Assembly (NCBI RefSeq): GCF_001707825.1 | Contig: NZ_LYBM01000033.1 | Span: forward strand, 1-62,410 | DNA: 62,410 nt | Source: Veronia pacifica | Lineage (GTDB): Bacteria > Pseudomonadota > Gammaproteobacteria > Enterobacterales > Vibrionaceae | Reading direction: 5' to 3' | In this document: one piece after another, positions 30,292 through 39,009 of the stretch | How positions within the stretch are numbered: the first letter of the stretch is position 1 | Layout of the letters: every line of letters begins with the position of its first letter | The notes under the pieces: model-generated | What the model was told of the DNA's origin: nothing | What the model saw: the letters and a program-made list of their open reading frames with translations, nothing else | Databases searched by the model: none | Position numbers and translations under genes: made by a program

Positions 30292-30329
30292 CCTTACTGG
30301 CTATTTAGCCAAGCATTAAAAGTGATTTG

Positions 30330-30360
30330 AGATAAAGGCAGCTTAGCTGTCTTTTTTTTG
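30330..30360 (+). terminator. Terminator after topA
   Basis: GGCAGC-TTA-GCTGTC stem (one G-U pair) followed by seven Ts. Confidence 0.8.
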
Positions 30361-30491
30361 CTTAAACTGAGCTGTCTAGATTTCTCTATTACAGTGATTT
30401 TCATTATTTATGTGAATTAACATAAGGTTAAGAATGACTGCTCAGAAGTGTTCTTATCTCTTTATACAAAATGCCTACCTATTATTCCTAC

Positions 30492-30507
30492 TTGTTGTCC
30501 GTTCGTG
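30492..30507 (+). promoter_or_regulatory. Possible RcoM-type site upstream of coxM
   Basis: Two direct repeats of the form TTnnnG (TTGTTG and TTCGTG) exactly ten bases apart. LytTR regulators, including RcoM, bind short direct repeats spaced about one helical turn. The motif is short and could be chance; a third repeat is not clear. Confidence 0.3.
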
Positions 30508-30586
30508 CACAAATATGTCCCACTGATGACAAATGTAATTGCTAATCCTCAATATCCATACATCAATTAAGTGTAAATGCCTGAGA

Positions 30587-30658
30587 GGGTGTGGTCCCTT
30601 CATGTCTACCGTTAAGACCTGATGCAGTCATTCCAGTCTTACCTCACCGACCACGTCC
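30587..30658 (+). ncRNA. Structured 5' leader candidate of the cox operon
   Basis: GGGTGTGGTC (30587-30596) can pair along all ten bases with GACCACGTCC (30649-30658), with two G-U pairs. Inside, TAAGAC (30613-30618) pairs with GTCTTA (30636-30641), and a small TGA/TCA hairpin caps it. The fold ends 32 bases before the coxM ATG, leaving the GGAG ribosome site free. There is no U run, so it is not a simple terminator. It does not match the moco or TPP riboswitch cores as I remember them. Confidence 0.5.
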
Positions 30659-30690
30659 GCGGGCTTACCTCGTAATGACGGAGACACACA

Positions 30691-31545
30691 ATGATAGCGA
30701 AGGATTTTAATTACTACTCACCGGATACCGTTGCGGATGCAATCGCACTGCTGGCCGAGTTCGGTGGCGATGCCAAACTCCTTGCAGGAGGGCACAGCCT
30801 ACTTCCCATGATGAAAATGCGTTTTGCCGAGCCAGTGAACCTCATTGACATCAATGGCCTGAATGAAATCAAAGGTATCGATATTGATGAGGAAAACATC
30901 ATCATTGGTGCCATGACGCCCGAGAACGACATTCTGAGAGATGATCGTCTAGAGACGGCCTGTCCGCTTTTGTTCGAGGCGACGAAGCTGATTGCTGACC
31001 CACAGGTGCGAAACCGGGGCACGATTGGTGGTGACATCGCTCATGGCGACCCGGCTAACGACCAGCCGTCCATCATGCTTGCACTGGACGCCACGCTTGA
31101 AATTACAGGTGTTGAAGGCCCGCGTCTGGTTGCTGCGGCTGACTTCTTCCTCGGCACCTATACCACGGCAATTCAGCCGAATGAATTACTGACCCGCATT
31201 ATCATCCCGCGTGCTCACGGGTCGAAAGGGTGGGGCTTTCAGAAACTCAAGCGGAAAACGGGTGACTATGCGACTGCGGCCAGCGCTGTGACGATGAGAA
31301 TGGTTGATGGCAAATGCGACCAAGTACGGATTGCGTTGACCAATCTTGGACCCAAATCTTTTCGTCCTGTCAAAGCCGAGTGGATTTTAGAAGGACATCC
31401 ACCGACTGACGACAGAATTGAGGCAGCGGTTCAATTGGCAATGGCGGAGACAGACCCTGCTGCCGATCAGCGAGGCAATGAAGAATACAAAACAGCCATG
31501 GCCGGGGAAATGCTTCGCCGTGCACTACAACAGGCAATGAATTAG
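30691..31545 (+). CDS. coxM: Carbon monoxide dehydrogenase medium (FAD) subunit
   Basis: FAD-binding subunit of the aerobic Mo-Cu CO dehydrogenase; it passes electrons from the 2Fe-2S subunit toward quinones. 284 residues of the PCMH flavin fold. AGGHSLLP near residue 31 and TIGGDIAHGDPANDQP near 110 are the two FAD pyrophosphate-binding motifs of CutM/CoxM. It is first in the order M-S-L, which is the order of form I (true CO-oxidising) clusters; form II clusters are S-L-M. A GGAG site precedes the ATG. Confidence 0.95.
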   Translation: MIAKDFNYYSPDTVADAIALLAEFGGDAKLLAGGHSLLPMMKMRFAEPVNLIDINGLNEIKGIDIDEENIIIGAMTPENDILRDDRLETACPLLFEATKLIADPQVRNRGTIGGDIAHGDPANDQPSIMLALDATLEITGVEGPRLVAAADFFLGTYTTAIQPNELLTRIIIPRAHGSKGWGFQKLKRKTGDYATAASAVTMRMVDGKCDQVRIALTNLGPKSFRPVKAEWILEGHPPTDDRIEAAVQLAMAETDPAADQRGNEEYKTAMAGEMLRRALQQAMN

Positions 31546-31554
31546 GAGCTTTTT

Positions 31555-32043
31555 ATGTCAAAGCAAACTGTATCGTTTCGACTAAATGGCGAGCCGGTTG
31601 AGGTAAGCGTCGACTCGCGGACTCTTCTGGTCCACGCCCTGCGTGAGTCACTTTCACTGACAGGAACCCACATTGGCTGTGAAACCTCCCATTGCGGTGT
31701 GTGCACTGTCGATCTTGACGGCGAGTCAGTGAAATCCTGCACACTGCTTGCCGTTCAGGCTCAGGGCAAAGACATCACCACAGTGGAAGGATTAGCTGAT
31801 GCTGAGGGACTTCATGCTGTTCAGGCCGCTTTTATCGAGGAGCACGGCTTGCAATGCGGCTTCTGCACACCGGGCATGTTGATGCGCACTTATCGATTTT
31901 TGCAAGAAAATCCCTGCCCGACGGAAGAAGAAGTCCGATGGGGATTATCCGGTAACCTTTGCCGTTGCACCGGTTATCAGAACATTGTGAAAGCGGTGAT
32001 GACGGCCAGTGAGAATCTCAAAGCCGTGTCTACTGTCAAATAA
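31555..32043 (+). CDS. coxS: Carbon monoxide dehydrogenase small (2Fe-2S) subunit
   Basis: 162-residue iron-sulfur subunit carrying two [2Fe-2S] clusters between the molybdenum centre and FAD. The plant-ferredoxin-type cluster uses Cys42, Cys47, Cys50 and Cys62 ([10 protein letters not shown]). The second, helical-domain cluster uses Cys101, Cys104, Cys136 and Cys138 (CGFCTPGM and LCRCTGYQ). All eight ligands are present. An AGGAG site is placed just before the ATG and only nine bases separate it from coxM. Confidence 0.96.
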   Translation: MSKQTVSFRLNGEPVEVSVDSRTLLVHALRESLSLTGTHIGCETSHCGVCTVDLDGESVKSCTLLAVQAQGKDITTVEGLADAEGLHAVQAAFIEEHGLQCGFCTPGMLMRTYRFLQENPCPTEEEVRWGLSGNLCRCTGYQNIVKAVMTASENLKAVSTVK

Positions 32044-32092
32044 CGTTGCTTGTTACATAACTTGACCCAGAGCGTCAAACGGGAAGGTTTTT

Positions 32093-35000
32093 ATGGATGA
32101 GAAAGTGAACCCAGATTACGCAGCAAAGCTTGCTGCGGAAGAATTATCTGAAGTGACACAGCGAGTGCAGGGCATTGGTTGCTCCCGCAAGCGCAAAGAA
32201 GATCCGAAATTTGTTCAGGGAAAAGGCCAGTACGTCGATGACGTGCAACTGACAGGCATGGTATTTGTAGACATGGTCAGAAGCCCTTATGCCCATGCCA
32301 GAATCATTTCTATCAACAAAGAAAAGGCGTTGGCTTTACCCGGTGTGCACGCCGTGTTGACTGCAGATGATCTCAAACCTCTCAACTTACACTGGATGCC
32401 AACGCTGGCAGCGGACAAGCAGGCGGTGCTGGCAGACGAGAAAGTTCACTTTCAGTATCAGGAAGTGGCTGCGGTAGTGGCTGATGACAGATACATTGCT
32501 GCCGATGCCATCGAGCTGGTTGAGGTCGAGTACGAAATACTGGAGCCGCTTGTCGACCCTAAAACAGCGATGGAGGACGGAGCACCTCATATCCGCGATG
32601 ATTTGCTGGATGAAGAGGGTAACTGCGAACAGTCCCATCCAAATAAAATCTTCGAGTGGGACGTCGGCGATAAGGATGGCACGGATGAGATATTCGAGAA
32701 AGCGCCTGTTACTGTCTCTCAGCACATGTATTACCCCAGAGTTCACCCATCCCCGCTGGAAACCTGTGGCTGTGTCGGCTCGTTTGACCCTGTGAAGGGA
32801 ACCTTAACCATTCATATCACGTCTCAGGCACCGCATGTGGTCAGAACCGTTGTCTCCATGCTGTCAGGTATTCCTGAGAGTAAAGTGAGAGTGATATCAC
32901 CGGATATCGGCGGTGGATTTGGCAACAAAGTAGGTATCTACCCCGGCTATGTGGTGGCTATTGTGGCCTCCATCGTACTGGGCAGGCCAGTGAAGTTTGT
33001 CGAAAACCGTACCGAACATCTTTCGACAACGGCATGGGCGCGCGATTACTACATGACAGGAGAAATCGCAGCCGATGAACACGGCCGCATACAGGCTCTC
33101 AGGGTCAATGTCTTGGGTGATCATGGTGCCTTTAACTCTCAGGCACAGCCTACCAAGTGGCCAGCCGGCTTTATGAATATTTGTACGGGTTCGTACGATA
33201 TTCCCGTGGCATACCTCAATGTGGTGGGTGTTTACACCAATAAAGCGCCGGGCGGTGTGGCGTATCGTTGCTCCTTTAGGGTGACAGAGGCGGTATATCT
33301 CATTGAACGTATGATGGATGTGCTGGCACAGAAAACAGGGTACTCACTGGCCGAGATCCGGATGCGTAACTTTGTTAAGCCCGAGCAATTTCCTTATGAC
33401 ACCGCATTGGGTTGGCAAATTGACAGTGGTAACTATCAAAATGCTTTGCAGAAAGTGCTGGATGCTGTTGATTACCCCGAACTGTTGAAAGAGCAGGAGG
33501 AAAAACGTCAACAGGGCGAGCTAATGGGTATCGGTATTGCCACGTTCACCGAGATTGTTGGTGCCGGCCCGACCCGAAACTGCGACATTCTGGGGATTGG
33601 AATGTTCGACAGTGCTGAGATAAGAATGCACCCAGATGGCAGTATCATTGCCAGAATGGGAACCATATCGCAGGGGCAGGGACACGCAACCACCTATGCG
33701 CAGATCATCGCCTCCGAACTGGGAATTGAGTCTGACAACATCACGATTGAAGAAGGTGATACGGACACCGCGCCTTATGGTCTGGGAACTTACGGCTCCC
33801 GCTCAACACCGGTCGCGGCCGCTGCTGTGGCAAAAGCGGCACGTGAGATCAGAGAAAAGGCGAAAAAGCTGGCTGCGGCCATGATGGAAGTGTCGGAAGA
33901 CAGTCTGGAGTGGGAAGAAGACAGATTTACCGTAAAAGGTGTACCGGGCATGGAAAAAACCATGAAGGAAATTGCCGGTGCGTCATACGGACAGATGCCT
34001 TCTGGACTTGAACCCGGACTTGAGGCTGTCCATTACTACGATCCACCCAACTTTACCTATCCCTTTGGCGCTTACCTTTGTGTTGTTGATATTGATAAAG
34101 GCACAGGAGAAGCCAAGGTCCGTCGTTTCTACGCACTGGACGATTGCGGAACCCGCATTAATCCAATGATCATTGAGGGTCAGGTGCATGGCGGTCTCAC
34201 AGAAGGATTCGCTGTCGCGTTCGGGCAGGAACTACCGTTCGACAAAGATGGCAATATTCTGGGTAATACCTTGATGGATTACTTTATTCCTACCGCAGTG
34301 GAAACGCCGAAGTGGGAAACAGACTACACAGTAACGCCGTCTCCGCATCATCCGTTGGGAGCAAAAGGCGTGGCTGAGTCACCTCATGTCGGCAGTATTC
34401 CCTGTTTCACCTCTGCGGTGGTTAATGCGTTTGCCCATCATGGTGTCACGCACATGGACATGCCACACACGGCGTATCGCACCTGGCAGGAAATGAAGAA
34501 ACTCGGCCTGACTGAGCAGGCTGTCAGTGAAAGTGTGTCTGCGTTAGTCGCTGAGGCCAATGCCTCTTCCGTGACGGCAGAAACCGCCAAGACTGCCACC
34601 GTAACTCCTATCGATACCCCCACCCACAAGGATACTGACGACAAGGATGGCCTGACCATTGTCAAAGCTTTCCCCGTCAATGCTGATCCAGATATTGGCT
34701 GGAAGGTGTTAACTGATATCCCGACGGTGACGTCTTGCATCCCCGGCGCATCTATTGTCGAACAACTCGATGATACGAATTACAAGGGACAGGTAAGTGT
34801 GTCACTTGGCCCGGTATCTATGTTGTTCAACGGCAAGATCACCATTCTGGAGCAGTCCGAGATGTCAAAGACCATGGTGTTGCTTGGCGAAGGTAAAGAC
34901 TCAAAGGGCAGTTCTTCGGCCGAAATGAAGCTGGTAGCAAAAATGGACCAGACACCGGATGGGTTTGTGCTCAACGGCAATGCCAAGATCAAGGTGCGGG

Positions 35001-35224
35001 GTAAATTGGCAACCTATGGCGGCCGGATGATTGGTCAGGTTGCTGATCAGATACTCGACCAGTTTGGCCAGACATTCAATGACAATGTGATTGCCGCAGC
35101 AGGTGGGGAGGACTCTGAACAAGCTCGCCAACGCCTCGCCGACAGTGCTGATTCAGCAAGCGGATTTGGCTTTTTGTTTGGCTTTATCTGGACGTCAATT
35201 AAGCGCCTGTTTGGCGGCAAATAG
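32093..35224 (+). CDS. coxL: Form I CO dehydrogenase large subunit fused to a CoxG domain
   Basis: Residues 1 to about 800 are the molybdopterin subunit that oxidises CO to CO2. The active-site loop reads AYRCSFR, with Cys393 as the ligand of the Cu-S-Mo centre. That is the signature of form I enzymes; form II has AYRGAGR. Glu762 in GAKGVAESP is the Mo-adjacent catalytic glutamate. A Ser/Ala/Thr-rich linker (about 808-850) leads to a second domain, 851 to about 990, of the CoxG/SRPBCC type (DGLTIVKAFPVNADPDIGW, TSCIPGA). The end (FGFLFGFIWTSIKRLFGGK) looks like an amphipathic membrane anchor. Usual CoxL is about 800 residues and CoxG is a separate gene, so this 1043-residue fusion is unusual. 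No start codon with a ribosome site lies in the linker. Confidence 0.95.
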   Translation: MDEKVNPDYAAKLAAEELSEVTQRVQGIGCSRKRKEDPKFVQGKGQYVDDVQLTGMVFVDMVRSPYAHARIISINKEKALALPGVHAVLTADDLKPLNLHWMPTLAADKQAVLADEKVHFQYQEVAAVVADDRYIAADAIELVEVEYEILEPLVDPKTAMEDGAPHIRDDLLDEEGNCEQSHPNKIFEWDVGDKDGTDEIFEKAPVTVSQHMYYPRVHPSPLETCGCVGSFDPVKGTLTIHITSQAPHVVRTVVSMLSGIPESKVRVISPDIGGGFGNKVGIYPGYVVAIVASIVLGRPVKFVENRTEHLSTTAWARDYYMTGEIAADEHGRIQALRVNVLGDHGAFNSQAQPTKWPAGFMNICTGSYDIPVAYLNVVGVYTNKAPGGVAYRCSFRVTEAVYLIERMMDVLAQKTGYSLAEIRMRNFVKPEQFPYDTALGWQIDSGNYQNALQKVLDAVDYPELLKEQEEKRQQGELMGIGIATFTEIVGAGPTRNCDILGIGMFDSAEIRMHPDGSIIARMGTISQGQGHATTYAQIIASELGIESDNITIEEGDTDTAPYGLGTYGSRSTPVAAAAVAKAAREIREKAKKLAAAMMEVSEDSLEWEEDRFTVKGVPGMEKTMKEIAGASYGQMPSGLEPGLEAVHYYDPPNFTYPFGAYLCVVDIDKGTGEAKVRRFYALDDCGTRINPMIIEGQVHGGLTEGFAVAFGQELPFDKDGNILGNTLMDYFIPTAVETPKWETDYTVTPSPHHPLGAKGVAESPHVGSIPCFTSAVVNAFAHHGVTHMDMPHTAYRTWQEMKKLGLTEQAVSESVSALVAEANASSVTAETAKTATVTPIDTPTHKDTDDKDGLTIVKAFPVNADPDIGWKVLTDIPTVTSCIPGASIVEQLDDTNYKGQVSVSLGPVSMLFNGKITILEQSEMSKTMVLLGEGKDSKGSSSAEMKLVAKMDQTPDGFVLNGNAKIKVRGKLATYGGRMIGQVADQILDQFGQTFNDNVIAAAGGEDSEQARQRLADSADSASGFGFLFGFIWTSIKRLFGGK

Positions 35225-35296
35225 GTGGAAAGCTCATCAGTGTCTCCGGGCTATCGGAGACACTGAAGGGGCACTGTCACAACAAGGAGGACATGT

Positions 35297-36217
35297 TTGT
35301 CTGACTATCTTCAAGACAAAAGGACAGACGTCGGGGTGAGGCTAAGCCCATCAGACATTCGGGAGCAACTGAGTCAAAGACATTATGTCTGCGACAAGAG
35401 CCTTGCTTTCAGTCTTTCATTAATGATGCGTTTACAGCGTCCGTTATTGCTTGAAGGCGAAGCGGGGGTAGGTAAAACCTCAGCGGCAAAAGCCATCTCA
35501 GATTCGACAGGACTCCCTCTTATTCGTCTGCAATGTTACGAGGGACTAAATGCCAGTCAGACACTCTATGAATGGAATTATCAGCGTCAGTTACTGAGCA
35601 TCAAGTTGCTTGAAGATCAGTCGGCCGATATCAACGCCATCGAAACAGAGATTTACAGCGAGAAATATCTGTTAGAGCGTCCGTTATTAAAAGCTATTCG
35701 CGCTGATCAGCCTGCTGTGTTGCTGATTGATGAAATCGATCGGGCCGATGAAGAGTTTGAGGCATTTTTGCTGGAATTACTGGGTGAATTTCAAATCACT
35801 ATCCCCGAGATAGGCACAGTCACCGCCAAACATAAGCCGATCGTTATCCTGACATCCAACGCCAGCCGAACCCTCAGCGAGGCTCTTCGTCGTCGGTGTC
35901 TTTACCATTACATCAACTACCCCAGTGCGGAGGAGGAGTTAGCCATTGTCCGAGCTAGATTACCGGATATTGATTTCCGACTTGGTGAACAGATTTGTCG
36001 CTTTGTGCAGGCGCTGCGCCGCAAGGAGCTGAAAAAGGTTCCCGGTATTGCGGAGACACTTGATTTCGCCGAGGCACTCATTGGACTGGAATACAAAACC
36101 TTAGATGACGATTTGGATGGGCTCTACCAGAGTCTGGTTTGTCTTCTCAAACACAAAGACGATCGTTATCAGATTGACCGGACAGCGTTGGACAAGCTGG
36201 TGGTGATAGCGCGATGA
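35297..36217 (+). CDS. coxD: CoxD, MoxR-type AAA+ ATPase
   Basis: 306-residue AAA+ ATPase of the MoxR class. In Oligotropha CoxD is needed for sulfuration and copper loading of the Mo centre of CODH. Walker A GEAGVGKT at residues 54-61, Walker B VLLIDEIDRAD near 147, sensor 1 TSNASR, and an arginine-finger region EALRRRC. It starts at TTG 35297, six bases after a perfect AAGGAGG; the nearby ATG runs into a stop at once. It overlaps coxE by four bases. Confidence 0.93.
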   Translation: MSDYLQDKRTDVGVRLSPSDIREQLSQRHYVCDKSLAFSLSLMMRLQRPLLLEGEAGVGKTSAAKAISDSTGLPLIRLQCYEGLNASQTLYEWNYQRQLLSIKLLEDQSADINAIETEIYSEKYLLERPLLKAIRADQPAVLLIDEIDRADEEFEAFLLELLGEFQITIPEIGTVTAKHKPIVILTSNASRTLSEALRRRCLYHYINYPSAEEELAIVRARLPDIDFRLGEQICRFVQALRRKELKKVPGIAETLDFAEALIGLEYKTLDDDLDGLYQSLVCLLKHKDDRYQIDRTALDKLVVIAR

Positions 36218-37389
36218 ATATTCACATGCCCTTTCCTGTGATAGAGACCGAACGCAAGATGATTGCCTTTATGCGAGACATGAAGCAACGCGGCTTTCTG
36301 GTTGATACCGAGACCGAGCAACTGGCGCTGTCACTGCTCGCCGAGCATGACTTTTTTGACAGGCAGGGAATGGCGTTGACCCTGAAGCCGCTTATGTGTG
36401 ACAGCCGGGTTCGCTGGCTGCAGTTCGAGCCGTTATTCAACCAGTACTGGTCGGTAAAGCCTGTATTGGGCGGTAAGGTAAAAACACGCGGCCTGCACCG
36501 GGCAGAAAATCGCCATCAGAATCAATCTGAGCAATCCGGTGAACCTTTTGAGCAACAGACCGGAGAGTCAACTGCGCCTCGTGCTGGTGCGGTATCAGAC
36601 GACATTGATGAAGAAACACTGAGGAGATATCGAGCGTCAAGCGCCGATAGCGTAGAGCGGATTGATTTTTCTAATCTCGATCCCGCTATGCTGAATCGGC
36701 TCTCAGCGGCCTGCGAAGCAATGGTCCGTCAGTGGCTCAGATGTCGTCAGTCTTCTTCTGCCTCATCAAGACTGAATCAGTCGCTCGATATCAGACAAAC
36801 CGTTCGATCAAATCTCCAACATGGCGGCTTACTGCTAGAGCTGCAGTGGCGGGCAACGCGGACGGAAGCGCCCAAGGTGAGCATTTTTATTGACGTCAGC
36901 CGATCTATGGAGAAACACACTTCACTGTTTCTGCTTTTTGCCATGGCCATGGTGCGTCAGGTCAGGGACAGCCGTGTGTATGTGTTTAATACTCAGTTGT
37001 CGGAAGTTACCGACACCCTTAATCGCCAGCAATATCAGAAAGTAAGAGAAAAAATCCTGCTGCAGCAGATGTGCTGGGGAGGAGGGACCAAAATTGCTTC
37101 CTGCTTTGACCAGTGGCTATCGACCGCCAATAAGCCTGCGCGTCGCAATCATTATGTCCTTGTACTCAGCGATGGTCTGGATACTGATCCCAGAGAACGG
37201 TTTGAAACAGCGATTCGCGGGTTAAGGCGCTGTTGCCGGAAGTTGATATGGCTTAATCCGCTGATGCTGGTCAAGGGCTACGACATCGACACCCAGTCGT
37301 TTGCAGGTGTGATGGATTGCATCGACCATATGATGCCAGCAAACAGCATTGATAGCTTCGCCGAGCTGACTTCAGCATTAAACGCTTAA
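36214..37389 (+). CDS. coxE: CoxE, von Willebrand factor A domain protein
   Basis: 391-residue partner of CoxD, required for copper insertion into CODH. The N-terminal half is helical with a charged Gln/Glu-rich stretch (about 95-130). The C-terminal VWA domain begins near residue 220 with a MIDAS metal site, Asp227-Val-Ser-Arg-Ser. It continues with GGGTKIASCF and VLSDGLDTDP, which complete the site. It is the usual downstream partner of a MoxR ATPase, translated through an ATGA overlap. Confidence 0.92.
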   Translation: MNIHMPFPVIETERKMIAFMRDMKQRGFLVDTETEQLALSLLAEHDFFDRQGMALTLKPLMCDSRVRWLQFEPLFNQYWSVKPVLGGKVKTRGLHRAENRHQNQSEQSGEPFEQQTGESTAPRAGAVSDDIDEETLRRYRASSADSVERIDFSNLDPAMLNRLSAACEAMVRQWLRCRQSSSASSRLNQSLDIRQTVRSNLQHGGLLLELQWRATRTEAPKVSIFIDVSRSMEKHTSLFLLFAMAMVRQVRDSRVYVFNTQLSEVTDTLNRQQYQKVREKILLQQMCWGGGTKIASCFDQWLSTANKPARRNHYVLVLSDGLDTDPRERFETAIRGLRRCCRKLIWLNPLMLVKGYDIDTQSFAGVMDCIDHMMPANSIDSFAELTSALNA

Positions 37390-37444
37390 CCTAGTTCACC
37401 GACGTACACATGTTCATCACAGAATCAAAGAAGGTAACAACAGA

Positions 37445-38362
37445 ATGACAGGTATGTACACAGAAGCAACGTTTCTCAATGAAGTACAGCGTCTGGTTGA
37501 GCAGGGTGCCGGTTTTGTTACGGCAACGGTGGTGAGAGTTCAGGGCTCATCATCCGGTAACAAAGGCGACTCTGCATTGGTGGTCAATGGCGAGATAAAA
37601 GGATGGATTGGTGGTGGCTGTGCGCAACCAGCAGTGAAAAAGGCGGCCCGTTGGGCGCTCGATGAGGGAAAGCCCCTGTTAATTCGTGTCGGTCCAGAGG
37701 GTGAAAGAGCCAACGCGGGCGACCTGACTTTTCTACCCTCTCACTGCGCCAGTGAGGGGATATTGGATATTTTCATTCAACCTTACAATTGTGCTCCCAC
37801 ATTACTGGTGTTTGGTTCAACCCCCACTGCCGCTCATATCGCGCATTTTGCTCTCTCACTGTCGTATCAGGTCAGGATGTTTGCCAAGACAGAGGTCTGG
37901 CCCTCTATCCCTGATTCAGTGATGAAACACGACTTCGCTGACCTCTCTGATGAGGCCATGCCAAGCACTGGCGGTGTCCATATTTTCTCTGTTGTTGCAA
38001 CACAGGGACAGGGTGATATGCGGGCACTCAAGGCCGCCCTGAATACCGATAGCAGCCACATTCTTCTGGTCGCCAGTCGGAAAAAGGCCGCCTCTATGAT
38101 GGGTTCGCTTGCTGACGAGGGAATATCAGAGGCATCGCTGTCCCGAATTATATCACCCGCGGGCTTGGAATTGGCTGCAGTCACCCAGCAGGAAATCGCG
38201 ATTTCTGTGGTCGCGCAGTTGGTTAAGCTTCATCGCACTGACGTTGACCACTCTGGCGATACGGCTCAATCCGATGGCGATGAAGTACCGGAGAAACCGA
38301 CAACTGCTGGTGTATCAAAGGAAAAGAAAACCAGTAAAAAGGCATGTTGTCATGGCAACTGA
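37445..38362 (+). CDS. coxF: XdhC-like protein (CoxF type)
   Basis: 305-residue XdhC/CoxI-family protein; XdhC proteins bind sulfurated molybdenum cofactor and deliver it to xanthine-dehydrogenase-type enzymes. The N-terminal XdhC domain has GSSSGNKGDSALV and WIGGGCAQPAV. A Rossmann-like domain follows from about residue 115. The C-terminus is a Lys-rich, Cys-containing tail ending KACCHGN, a possible metal-binding site (inference: copper). It follows coxE after 55 bases and overlaps the next gene by 11. Confidence 0.85.
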   Translation: MTGMYTEATFLNEVQRLVEQGAGFVTATVVRVQGSSSGNKGDSALVVNGEIKGWIGGGCAQPAVKKAARWALDEGKPLLIRVGPEGERANAGDLTFLPSHCASEGILDIFIQPYNCAPTLLVFGSTPTAAHIAHFALSLSYQVRMFAKTEVWPSIPDSVMKHDFADLSDEAMPSTGGVHIFSVVATQGQGDMRALKAALNTDSSHILLVASRKKAASMMGSLADEGISEASLSRIISPAGLELAAVTQQEIAISVVAQLVKLHRTDVDHSGDTAQSDGDEVPEKPTTAGVSKEKKTSKKACCHGN

Positions 38363-39008
38363 ATGGCACTCAGCAATGAAAACTGTTGGTGTGGTTTTAC
38401 TCGCCGCCGGGTTATCAAGGCGTATGGGTGAGGTGAATAAGTTACTGCTTGATATTGACGGACAGCCGATGGTAGCTCGAATGGCGAAGATGTTCTCTGA
38501 AACCGGAGCAGGTGATCTGGTCTGCGTGACAGGGTTTGAGGTTGAACATGTTACAGAGGCCTTGGCGGGCATGTCAGTCAGGGCTGTTCACAATCCGGAT
38601 TTTGAGGATGGACAGCAGTCATCGGTATTGGTTGGCCTCAACGCTGTGTCGTCAGAGTGCCGTCATGTGATCGTCGCGTTGGCGGATCAGCCGAGTTTGA
38701 GTGTTGAGGATGTGTTGACGCTGGCTTCAGCGCATTTTATGGAATGCCGCCATAGAGCGGCGCAAGAAGGGATGAATGAGCCTGAATTGATCACTGTGCC
38801 CTACAACGAGCATGGGCGCGGCAATCCCGTGATGATGACCATGGCATGTCTGCGAGATGTCGCGGGAGGAAAGGTCAGCCTGGGGTGTCGCAAGTTAATT
38901 GATAAACACCCCGAATGGGTGCACAGATTTGATGTAGACAGCGAGGGTTTTTACCTCGATATCGACAGGCCGCAGGACTGGGATCGCCTGTCAGCAGGGA
39001 GACAATAA
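38352..39008 (+). CDS. mocA: Molybdenum cofactor cytidylyltransferase (MocA-like)
   Basis: Nucleotidyltransferase that attaches CMP to Mo-molybdopterin, giving the MCD cofactor that CoxL uses. 218 residues from the ATG at 38352. GT-A fold: LLAAGLSRRMGEVNKLL near residue 17 is the nucleotide-binding loop, and ALADQPSL carries the metal-binding Asp. GNPVMM follows, and DIDRPQDW closes the domain. An alternative ATG at 38376 lacks a ribosome site. A dedicated copy inside the cluster fits the MCD need of CODH. Confidence 0.9.
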   Translation: MATEWHSAMKTVGVVLLAAGLSRRMGEVNKLLLDIDGQPMVARMAKMFSETGAGDLVCVTGFEVEHVTEALAGMSVRAVHNPDFEDGQQSSVLVGLNAVSSECRHVIVALADQPSLSVEDVLTLASAHFMECRHRAAQEGMNEPELITVPYNEHGRGNPVMMTMACLRDVAGGKVSLGCRKLIDKHPEWVHRFDVDSEGFYLDIDRPQDWDRLSAGRQ

Positions 39009-39009
39009 T

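Noticed and set aside
30581-30590. CTGAGAGGGT in the cox leader as a TPP riboswitch core
   Set aside because: The other conserved TPP elements are absent or in the wrong order, and the genes are not thiamine-related.
30587-30690. Molybdenum-cofactor riboswitch upstream of coxM
   Set aside because: The conserved core as I remember it is not visible. Kept only as a test in the leader finding.
32093-35224. CoxL-CoxG fusion as an artefact of a lost stop codon
   Set aside because: The linker is in frame with no Met codon or ribosome site for a separate CoxG, and a low-complexity linker is what a true fusion would have. Resequencing would still be decisive.
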